Shown here: positions 10,801-16,751 of the stretch, one piece after another | Numbering within the stretch: the first letter of the stretch is position 1 | Layout of the letters: each line of letters starts with the position of its first letter | From: Phycisphaerales bacterium | GTDB taxonomy: Bacteria; Pseudomonadota; Gammaproteobacteria; Competibacterales; Competibacteraceae | Length of the DNA: 32,417 bases | Assembly: GCA_014879435.1 (NCBI GenBank) | Contig: JACSSB010000236.1 | Location: 1 to 32,417, forward strand | Direction: 5' to 3' | The notes under the pieces: model-generated | The model's database searches: none | What the model was told of the DNA's origin: nothing | The model's input: only the letters and a program-made list of their open reading frames with translations | Position numbers and translations under genes: made by a program

Positions 10801-11029
10801 ATTTCCCTTCTAGGCTGCTCAAGGTTTGCTCCGCTGGTTGCCAACCGAAGCTGGCCTCGAAAACCGGATCGGCCAAAAATGCGCCCGGCGTTCCCGCCTC
10901 CCGATCAAACAGCGTGCGCAGATACTCGCGTAGGGTATCGTTGCGGAAACCGCACAAACTCAAGACCGCGCGAGTGGCGCGGCGGCCCAGTTGTTCGATC
11001 AATGTGTTGTAAAACTGTGTGTGTTCCAT
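4835..11029 (-). CDS. druE: Giant DEAH-box helicase with DUF1998 (DruE-like)
   Basis: A 2064-residue SF2 helicase. Walker A GTGSGKT is at 131-137, motif Ia at about 168-178 (LYPLNALIKNQ), the DEAH box at 261-264, motif III SAT at 298-300, a motif IV-like LITFTDSRQGTARFA at 643-657, MEMGVDIGG at 1068-1076 and motif VI QRAGRAGRRG at 1094-1103. Cysteine pairs (443/448, 474/477, 487/490, 591/594) and an acidic stretch (514-540) lie between the two RecA-like lobes. A DUF1998-type cluster with Cys1634, 1638, 1642 and 1645, preceded by GGAGYVSQI, lies near the C-terminus, followed by about 400 further residues. This size and architecture match DruE, the helicase shared by all Druantia anti-phage types. 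Translation starts three bases after the druH-like stop. DISARM DrmA and other DUF1998 helicases are alternatives but are usually much shorter. Confidence 0.75.
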   Translation of the reverse strand: MEHTQFYNTLIEQLGRRATRAVLSLCGFRNDTLREYLRTLFDREAGTPGAFLADPVFEASFGWQPAEQTLSSLEGKLLHPSLVRTLLGPQKARLNEDYSFPAQQRPYRHQLEAWQALIQGQPPRSVLVTSGTGSGKTECFLIPILNDLAAELEQRQNAPLTGVRALFLYPLNALIKNQKDRLIAWSEPFKGGIRFCLYNGDTPEQARSDWQCEVADRRTLRTNPPPLLVTNATMLEYLLVRNEDRPIIEQSQGQLRWIVIDEAHTYIGSQAAELTLLLRRVLHTFGCRPGDVRFIATSATLGDASAASRQHLAEFLTYVAGVSVDRVHVIEGQRETPTLPKLLLNSNLLCPNLETLRAQSPQERFQALMSDGRMHAVRAQLASQPSLLSQLAEILKGRADASAQRETLQWLDLCTQAVNDQGEPFLPLRGHLFQRTVSGLWACANSNCSGRTGTELDQPGWPFGAIFLERRAHCRHCQNSVFELVQCGECGAEYLSTAEKHENGHDWLVPHEYDLNEDEFQQELEPISEDENEDETEAPPEPTVKQPRLLTRLDQATQRNWGLAPDGRLDPSGSTGIHVHLRFPGEKGLECAVCGDKERKRTQFQPVRIGAPFLLGTAIPTLLEAMPPLTEGQEPRPLDGRRLITFTDSRQGTARFAAKLQQESERDYVRSLLYHSLIASAQPADSARVRKIRSEIEALEPLVHANPKPVLYDLLEQKRQELMKLEVPPVGRLTWEEAENRLFGADDFNRWLLPALKELTFDLLSDRLLVRLCLLREFFLRPKRQFSLEGLGLVQLCYPALEKTDVPAVMKQRSVKPEEWRSLLQVAVDYFLRSGKPAIQAPPDIIRWLGYPGWPSFLLTPGVSVTNRKIQRAWPSTCSSQAKRNRLIRLLSHVFRLDVDDAEQRGQIDEMLIAIWDGIRPLLSQTENGFQLELDKQAVLTEVREAWFCPMARRLLPVAFRETTPYLPSLPAPGTLAQCQRVMMPRVPHPFWLGRDPEEADTWLESDPQVRALRALSAWPDLSDRLARHRRYIRAMEHSAQIAGANLSRRETEFKTGKINLLSCSTTMEMGVDIGGLTAVAMNNVPPHPANFLQRAGRAGRRGETAALSFTLCKATPQGEAVFQNPLWPFASRLGLPQIALQSEPIVQRHLNALSLAAFLHDRTPDIRRLHTGWFFESTDAITSAPWECFAGWCEETPSADQMTEGLTTLTHHTVLAGRSAAYLLTRTSQAMRRVAKHWRQELDVLLDQQKVVATREGNSKPEQAIAIQLQRLRGEYLLSELANLGFLPGYGFPTGVVPFVTTTIEDLKRKSGDNEREDNRSRRAGYPSRHLAIAIRDYAPGTDTVLDGRVYRSGGVTLNWQIPAEAEAEPEIQNLRWAWRCRKCGHNGTRLTPPERCPHCGAASKLTRYRYIQPAGFAVDIRQEPHNDITLPKYIPVRDPLISLEGTDWMPLPNATLGYHRTTMQGSLFHYSDGLYGKGYALCLRCGRADSENEQDSALKNHKRLRGGRFNDREKFCPGNQEASWAIQREVRLGIATRTEVFELQPLNFVGKPIDRTAAYTLAVALRCALCKTLGIEETEVGVAAAPSRAVENQEATYSLYLYDTATGGAGYVSQIAALLPKLLRQARQALDCPHDCDAACQSCLLTHDTQHHRDYLNRHTAIALLATDFLAALDLPDNLRAFGTNSQLEIEPLTLALNREGQQMEATELRVYLGGAVPDWEPLAWRLRNDLGRWRQAGVNVRLIASAANLDALNASQRNELAALTAYSGAELYCVSALNLATTANLPPILELGSTNRRVRWAARESTALLPGPLWGSGQAGGPFIRATEKQPLSPLPEPWQRLAPEELRPATSGLITLTITTELNGPSATFGERAWIFLEKQAPRLAERLSRATPLQAVRYTDRYLRSPFTLLLLHDLLQGLAHYSGGLTPTTEVRVETATLHHSGTEQPRRIFHDWRDSYDRQQVVKQWFQQSWPTFTWHEATPRTLPHARELVLTWSNGERWSIRLDQGFGYWGTASGTRPDFPFDHDVAQQIGKLRGTNLIIEPLNVNYPTYWYCADAD

Positions 11030-11032
11030 GAT

Positions 11033-14000
11033 TCAGCTTTCCAGTGGTTGTTGAGCCAGACCCAGCGTCAAGGTGATCGCATAGATGTTGTCAAACCACT
11101 CCCGGTCGAAGGCGCGCAGCAGACGTAGCTCGTAGATCAATTGCTCGTTGGGAGTGATACCGTTCAGGCTCAGATGTGCAGCTATGAAGGGCGCGCATCG
11201 CACTGGCTGGTAAAAGGGATCGAGGTGGGTATAGCGGTATTCTGAAGCAATGTCCTGTTGCCAGCGCATCATTTCAGGGCTTTCTGGCCATTTTTCGCCA
11301 GATACATGCCGTCCTTGAAGTTCCTGTTCCATCAATGCAATTTGCTGCTCCAAGCATGACGGATAGCAGCGCGCTATAATCAGTTCGCTGTTTTTCAGTG
11401 GCTGTTCGGGGAATAACAACTCCTGGAGCCAGTCGCATAGCGGTCGCCAATAAGAACGACGGGCGTTGGCGCGTTCGCGAAAACTCTGGAATAGTTCAAA
11501 AACAAACTTGCTGTCTGAGTCCACTTCGGCCAGCGTAACTTGAAGCCCTCTGAAATAGGTGGTTGCCGCCTCCCGCCAGTTGTTGAGCGTCAGCAAAACC
11601 CATAAGAACGGCATTTGCTGAGAGAGCGACCAAACGGACTCGAAGGTTTTATCATCGGCCTTGAATAAGGCGAGTGCCAATGTGCGTGGATACGCCGGTA
11701 ACTGGCGCAACACATCCAGCGAGCTGGGCGGAAATTCGTGCGCCAATCGCACATAGTCAAACAGTAACAGCCAGTCGGGATGATCGGGATTTTCTCCCAG
11801 TTCCGTGAGTAGAGTGTTTAATCGTTGTTCCCGTTGATCATGGTTGGATTCTCGGATAGCGCCAGCCAGTGAGGAATCAATGCCTTCGGCAGGCGAACTA
11901 TTCTTCGTGGTGGCAACCCACAGCAAAGGCCGGAACCGTGCCCAGTCGTCATCGCGCCCCACAATCCACCATGGTCCAGGTTCCAGATCGGCGGGAATAT
12001 CCCAACAGGTGATTTGGCTGGGGCTGGCGTGTAAAACCACGGGTAGCTCCGCTGGTGCCCACAGCCGGATCATTTCTAGACGGATATGCGTTTCCCAGGC
12101 TGGGCCGAGGTGGGTCAGAACGGGTTCGGGAATACGCACCTGCCTTGTCGCCTTGTCGGGTTCGAATAGAGCATCGAAGCGAGTAACCCGAATCAGAGCT
12201 AGGCGATGATATGCGGTCTCGATTACCAGTCGTACCTGAGCTTCCAGATCTTGGCTACTGGCTAGCAGCGAGGCAATGCGGTCCTGCCAGGGAAACAAGG
12301 CCGTTTCCAGTTGGCCTCGGTCGAGTGGGGGCAGGCGATCATGGAAACGTTGGCGAAAGCGTGGCTTAGGCTCGCTTTTATGCGTGATCAATTCGCCCTC
12401 CAGCCAAAAATGCTGACCGCCCATCGGATCTTGCACTACGAGATGCAGTCCGCCCAACCGATCCAGAGGAATCCAGTCATCATTGGGTAGTGGTCGCCCG
12501 GCCTGCTGGAAAAATGCACCACGCTGAGGATAGGGTAAGTCCAGCGTGATCGGTTCCGAACCTGCCCAATGCAAGACTAAACTGAGCAGTAACGGCAGAG
12601 TACTCGGTGTGGGCGGACAGACTATTCGTGCCTGCTCGGTAGTGGCTTCTATGGAAACGTCAGCAAAGCTGTTTGAATCGATTTGGACACATGCCCCGCC
12701 CAGTCCACTCAATTGCACGACACCAACTTGGTTACCAGTCCCGATATCAGCCTCAATGTAGAAATCGTGGGGTGCCACATCAACCTGCCGCCGACAGCGC
12801 TCTGCACCACTGGTATCGATCAGTCGCAGCCAGATCCGGCCTCGCGCTGTCTCGTGGGTTTCCCGCCAGATGGAACCGTCGCCAATTGATCGCCACTGAA
12901 TGTGCCCTGTCACAGATTGTCGCCGACCTTCTCGATCCAGCACCTGAATACGTGGAAGACCGCGATACAGCGGACGCTGTTGAAGGGATTGCGGAACGAG
13001 ATCACCGCTGACGAGGAAACTTTCCTCGGATTCAGATTCCGCACGACAGCTAATGCGATAGCGATCTTGCTGCGCTGTGAGGAAATCTACTTCACCACTA
13101 ATCTGATATATCATACGGCCTAATTCGGTGACGATGCCTATGCATTCGCAAGCGCCGTTCACCACTTGTGGAGCAATCTTTGGCGCCACTGCCACCCAGG
13201 CCGATTCCGCACGGGTCTGGGCCGAGCCTTCAGTCAGCCATTCTCGCGCTCCCGTTGTCCCCCGTTCGACAAATATCCACGGGGAAGTACCCCATGATTC
13301 GCTGCCGCGCACTGATAACGGATAATCTCGTTGCCCATCATATAGACTCAGCCGATGCATCTGCTCGACCGCCGCGCCGACGAGTACTAATCCGCTACGC
13401 CGTAACCATTCCCGGCGATAACGGGCAGAGGATCCCGCGCCTTCGGCCAGTGTCAACCACGCAATAGTTTCGATCTCGGTGCATGTATGCAACAAAAGTC
13501 GCCACCGCGGATGTTCCACGCCGGATGCGCCGATCCATTCCGCGATCTGCTGAGCGGTTGGCTGTTCGGGAAATTTCAGACATTTCTCCACGATCCAGCC
13601 AGTATTCGTTTTACGCAACAGTCCTTGCCAGCGCAGTTGCACCGTCGTTTCGCGAGCTAATTCCCCGTAACGGCGTACCAAACCGGCCAACAGGGTTTCC
13701 GCTACCCGGTCATCCAATCGTAATGGCAAATCTCGTCGCCAGTCCGATCTCTGCTGATCGAGTGCCGCAATCAGATCTGTCGCTTCGCCAATACACGCTT
13801 GCAATTCACCGATTTTGGTAATCAATTTGGCGGCTAGGTAGAACACTGGCTCTTGGCGTAAGCTGCGGGGTAAAAGGTGGGACTGTTGCCGAGCGATGGT
13901 TTCGGCACTCTGCTCGCTGCCTTGACCGGACCGGTAATAGCCTTCCAGGACGGTACGGAAAAACTGTGTAAGATGAGCGTTCTCTTGTTGCAACAATCGC

Positions 14001-14416
14001 AGAGGTAATCCGCCCTCACAGGCTATCGTTATTAAAAAGAGACGATAATCGCTGATACTGCGCAGCAAGGGGGGGCGTCCCCACCACTTCAAGCCCTTTT
14101 CTACCCACTCTGTAATTCGCTGATGGGAAGGGGTGTCTATGTTGAGCGACCCGAAGATGGTTTCCCAGGTCCAGGGGCCTGCGGTATGTTTCCGGCGAAA
14201 GGTTTCAGCGGCATACAGACAGAAAATCGGAGCAAAGTGTATTGTTGGCTTCCTATCTGGATTGTTGAGAATTATTTGGTTAAATAATGTTCTCAATTCC
14301 TCGTAAATGACATCACTCATCTTATAGGCATACAGCGGACGACCGTCTGGCGAAGTCTGACGAGTATGAGTGAAGAGAAAGTGTGTCAGCCAATCCCTGT
14401 TAGTATTGCCGCGCAT
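11033..14416 (-). CDS. druH: Large defence-associated protein (DruH-like, STY4851/ECs_5259-type)
   Basis: An 1127-residue protein without a signal peptide, membrane segment or catalytic motif that I can recognise. Its N-terminus contains PDGRPLYAYKMSDVIYEELR, which I associate with the STY4851/ECs_5259 family found beside giant DUF1998 helicases; that recollection cannot be verified here. The middle part looks rich in beta strands, and the C-terminal 250 residues look helical. It is the first gene of a tight two-gene operon: the stop is three bases from the helicase ATG. A large protein of this kind next to DruE defines Druantia type III (druH-druE), which is the basis of the call. The start is strong: GGGAGGA at 14428-14422 lies five bases upstream of the ATG. 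Confidence 0.6.
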   Translation of the reverse strand: MRGNTNRDWLTHFLFTHTRQTSPDGRPLYAYKMSDVIYEELRTLFNQIILNNPDRKPTIHFAPIFCLYAAETFRRKHTAGPWTWETIFGSLNIDTPSHQRITEWVEKGLKWWGRPPLLRSISDYRLFLITIACEGGLPLRLLQQENAHLTQFFRTVLEGYYRSGQGSEQSAETIARQQSHLLPRSLRQEPVFYLAAKLITKIGELQACIGEATDLIAALDQQRSDWRRDLPLRLDDRVAETLLAGLVRRYGELARETTVQLRWQGLLRKTNTGWIVEKCLKFPEQPTAQQIAEWIGASGVEHPRWRLLLHTCTEIETIAWLTLAEGAGSSARYRREWLRRSGLVLVGAAVEQMHRLSLYDGQRDYPLSVRGSESWGTSPWIFVERGTTGAREWLTEGSAQTRAESAWVAVAPKIAPQVVNGACECIGIVTELGRMIYQISGEVDFLTAQQDRYRISCRAESESEESFLVSGDLVPQSLQQRPLYRGLPRIQVLDREGRRQSVTGHIQWRSIGDGSIWRETHETARGRIWLRLIDTSGAERCRRQVDVAPHDFYIEADIGTGNQVGVVQLSGLGGACVQIDSNSFADVSIEATTEQARIVCPPTPSTLPLLLSLVLHWAGSEPITLDLPYPQRGAFFQQAGRPLPNDDWIPLDRLGGLHLVVQDPMGGQHFWLEGELITHKSEPKPRFRQRFHDRLPPLDRGQLETALFPWQDRIASLLASSQDLEAQVRLVIETAYHRLALIRVTRFDALFEPDKATRQVRIPEPVLTHLGPAWETHIRLEMIRLWAPAELPVVLHASPSQITCWDIPADLEPGPWWIVGRDDDWARFRPLLWVATTKNSSPAEGIDSSLAGAIRESNHDQREQRLNTLLTELGENPDHPDWLLLFDYVRLAHEFPPSSLDVLRQLPAYPRTLALALFKADDKTFESVWSLSQQMPFLWVLLTLNNWREAATTYFRGLQVTLAEVDSDSKFVFELFQSFRERANARRSYWRPLCDWLQELLFPEQPLKNSELIIARCYPSCLEQQIALMEQELQGRHVSGEKWPESPEMMRWQQDIASEYRYTHLDPFYQPVRCAPFIAAHLSLNGITPNEQLIYELRLLRAFDREWFDNIYAITLTLGLAQQPLES

Positions 14417-14601
14417 GTTAATCCTCCCAAAAAGCCATTTTTAATTTATGTATATCCCCAAATGTAGCATAAAAGTGAAATTATTATGAAAGAAGTGGCA
14501 TCTGTAATATAGATTTTCAGAAAACAGTCAAAGATGATAATTTTTGGTAATTTATAAAATGTTATTTAATTGTTACTCATGATTTGAGGAAGTCTTCCCT
14601 G
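14417..14601. other. AT-rich divergent intergenic region, island edge
   Basis: This region separates the divergent druH-like gene and tgpA and is visibly more AT-rich than its surroundings. It must hold the promoter of the reverse-strand druH-druE operon and any new promoter for tgpA. I see many TA-rich stretches but no convincing -35/-10 pair. The reverse-strand ribosome binding site GGGAGGA (14428-14422) for druH is clear, and the forward GAGGA at 14586-14590 serves tgpA. Confidence 0.5.
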
Positions 14602-16611
14602 ATGAAACTCTGGAAGCGCCAACGTTCCCCTCATGTCGTACCCTCTTCAAAACGACCCGAAGAACTACTAAGTCGCACCACGCTGCTTTGGCTACTGGCC
14701 GCATTGGTGTTGGCGGTGGCGCCGCATGCTACCGAGTCGCCGATTTGGTTGAGTATCCTGTTCCTCGCAGCGGTAGGCTGGCGCGCTTTCATTGCTTGGC
14801 GCGCCAAATCCTTGCCACCACGTTGGCTGTTGTTGTTGCTGGTGCTACTGGCCGGTGCCGGGGTGTTGATCGATTATCGGACACTATTTGGCCGCGATGC
14901 TGGGGTGGCGCTGCTGATTGCAATGGCTGCCTGCAAGCTGCTGGAAACCCGCGTATTACGTGACGGTGTGGTGCTGATATTTCTGGGCTACCTGCTGGTG
15001 ATGAGCAACTTGCTCTACAGCCAGGAAATTCCGATGGTGCTTTACCTGCTGGGGGTGATACTCGTCATGTTGGCGACACAATCCCTGATTCCTAGCCAGC
15101 ATGCGGGTTTGCGGGGATTGGCACCGCTACGGTTGGCGGGTGGGATGGTGTTGCAAGCGATCCCGGTGATGCTGATTTTGTTCATCCTATTTCCCCGTAT
15201 TCCCGGCCCACTGTGGGGTCTTCCCAAAGATGCCTACAAGGGACGTACCGGATTGTCCGATGAAATGATGCCCGGTACGGTCAGTGAGCTGGCCCAGTCT
15301 GACGCCGTGACGTTTCGCGTGCGATTCACCAGCGCCGTGCCACCGCCAAATCAGCGTTATTGGCGGGGGCCGGTGTTGTGGCGTTTCGATGGCCGCCGCT
15401 GGACTCGCCTTGATGAGTTGCCTGCAAAGACGCCCAGAACCTTTATGCCAGACGGGGCCGCAGTGGATTATGCGGTCATTCTGGAACCGAACAACCGGCA
15501 CTGGCTATTTGCGCTGGATCTGCCTGCACGTTTACCACCGCGTGCCGGGATGACCGCCTCGTTTCAATTGTTGCGCGATCAACCGGTTAACGAGGTATAC
15601 CGCTACGAGATGCGGTCTTTTCCAAGCTATCGTACCGGCGAATTGACGGAAATAGAGCGCCAGCGTGGCTTGCAGTTACCAGCATATGGTAATGCCCGCG
15701 CTCGGGAATTGGCGGGGCAATGGCGTGAGCGCCTGACCCGCCCTGAGGATCGGGTTAACGCAGCTTTATCTTTATTCCGAGAACAGGAATTTTATTACAC
15801 CCTAAATCCACCACTACTGGGTGCTAATGGCGTGGACGATTTTCTATTTCGGACACGACGAGGTTTCTGCGAGCATTATGCCAGTGCTTTCGTTTTTCTG
15901 ATGCGAGCGGCGGGAGTCCCAGCACGGGTAGTCACCGGCTATCAGGGTGGGGAAATCAACAAACAAGGTGGCTATTTCATCGTGCGCCAGTCCGACGCCC
16001 ATGCCTGGGCCGAGGTTTGGTTGGCCGAGCGGGGCTGGGTACGGGTCGACCCCACAGCGGCGGTGGCACCCGGTCGGATACAGGATGGTTTATACGCGGC
16101 GGTAGCCGACCCAGAGTCGCTGCCTTTCCTGGCGCGACGAGGCGGTCAAGGCGACTACGAGTGGTTGCGGCAACTGGCGTTGAGCTGGGATTCATTGAAT
16201 AACAGTTGGAATGAATGGGTCCTGGCCTATGGTCCCGACCGACAGAAAGAGTTTTTGTCAGGGCTTGGCTTTGGGCCTGTGGATTGGGCCGAGATGACAG
16301 TGGCGATGACCGTGACTCTGGGGGGAGTCGGCTTGCTCTTTATCGGCTGGCGCTGGCGTCAGCGCGGTCCTCGCGACCCAGTAGCGCGAGCTTGGCAACG
16401 ATTCTGTGCGCGATTGGCTCGACATGGTTTGACACGTGAGCCACAGGAGGGGCCGCTGGATTTTGGTGAGCGGGTGGCTGCCAGTCGACCGCACGCGGCT
16501 GCTTCAGCGCGGAAGATTGCGCAACTCTATGCCCGTCTGCGTTATGGGCCGATCAGAACTCCATCCGATCTGCATTTGCTGCGGCATTTGGTGCGGCAGT
16601 TTCGCGTCTAA
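14602..16611 (+). CDS. tgpA: TgpA-type membrane transglutaminase (DUF3488/transglutaminase/DUF4129)
   Basis: A 669-residue inner-membrane protein. The N-terminal 200 residues contain several hydrophobic helices (DUF3488), followed by a periplasmic transglutaminase-like domain with the catalytic triad Cys423 (GFCEHYASAF), His467 (SDAHAWAEVW) and Asp483 (VDPTAAV), then a single membrane helix (GGVGLLFIGW) and a cytoplasmic DUF4129-like tail. Length and order match Pseudomonas aeruginosa TgpA, an essential periplasmic transglutaminase. ATG 14602 is preferred to an in-frame TTG at 14584, because the GAGGA at 14586-14590 overlaps the TTG but lies 11 bases before the ATG. It normally follows moxR and DUF58 directly; here the defence island separates them, so it probably needs a new promoter. 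Confidence 0.9.
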   Translation: MKLWKRQRSPHVVPSSKRPEELLSRTTLLWLLAALVLAVAPHATESPIWLSILFLAAVGWRAFIAWRAKSLPPRWLLLLLVLLAGAGVLIDYRTLFGRDAGVALLIAMAACKLLETRVLRDGVVLIFLGYLLVMSNLLYSQEIPMVLYLLGVILVMLATQSLIPSQHAGLRGLAPLRLAGGMVLQAIPVMLILFILFPRIPGPLWGLPKDAYKGRTGLSDEMMPGTVSELAQSDAVTFRVRFTSAVPPPNQRYWRGPVLWRFDGRRWTRLDELPAKTPRTFMPDGAAVDYAVILEPNNRHWLFALDLPARLPPRAGMTASFQLLRDQPVNEVYRYEMRSFPSYRTGELTEIERQRGLQLPAYGNARARELAGQWRERLTRPEDRVNAALSLFREQEFYYTLNPPLLGANGVDDFLFRTRRGFCEHYASAFVFLMRAAGVPARVVTGYQGGEINKQGGYFIVRQSDAHAWAEVWLAERGWVRVDPTAAVAPGRIQDGLYAAVADPESLPFLARRGGQGDYEWLRQLALSWDSLNNSWNEWVLAYGPDRQKEFLSGLGFGPVDWAEMTVAMTVTLGGVGLLFIGWRWRQRGPRDPVARAWQRFCARLARHGLTREPQEGPLDFGERVAASRPHAAASARKIAQLYARLRYGPIRTPSDLHLLRHLVRQFRV

Positions 16612-16687
16612 AGTGGCCTTTCCGTATCGATTTCTTCGGTGAACCACACGGCGGCTGACAGTGTGGGTGATATCCGAACAAAGTAAA

Positions 16688-16717
16688 TTATCGATCCTCC
16701 AAGAGGAGGATCGATAA
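16688..16717. repeat. Perfect 13-bp inverted repeat upstream of pepN
   Basis: TTATCGATCCTCC and its exact complement flank a four-base loop (AAGA). It lies in the 140-base gap between tgpA and pepN. No run of T follows, so it is not a standard intrinsic terminator. The 3' arm contains GGAGGA, but no start codon lies at a suitable distance. It may be a transcript-stabilising hairpin, an attenuator or a protein-binding site. Confidence 0.6.
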
Positions 16718-16751
16718 CACTTTCATACTCACTCCAACCCTGTGATTCGCC

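Larger units (their letters stand above)
3200..14583. other. Defence island inserted between DUF58 and tgpA
   Basis: A block of four reverse-strand genes (hipA, hipB, a druE-like helicase and a druH-like gene) separates the forward-strand DUF58 gene from the forward-strand tgpA. In many gammaproteobacteria moxR, DUF58 and tgpA are consecutive, so the block reads as an insertion. The right end is AT-rich (14417-14580). I found no integrase, transposase, tRNA or obvious direct repeat at either edge, so the mechanism of insertion is unknown and the exact ends are estimates. Confidence 0.6.

Noticed and set aside
4835..11029. Helicase as DISARM DrmA or a simple MrfA-type repair helicase
   Set aside because: It is far longer than those proteins, and no DISARM methyltransferase, DrmB or DrmC gene is present; a DruE-like call fits better.
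16688..16717. Intrinsic terminator for tgpA
   Set aside because: The stem is perfect but no T run follows, so it was listed only as an inverted repeat.
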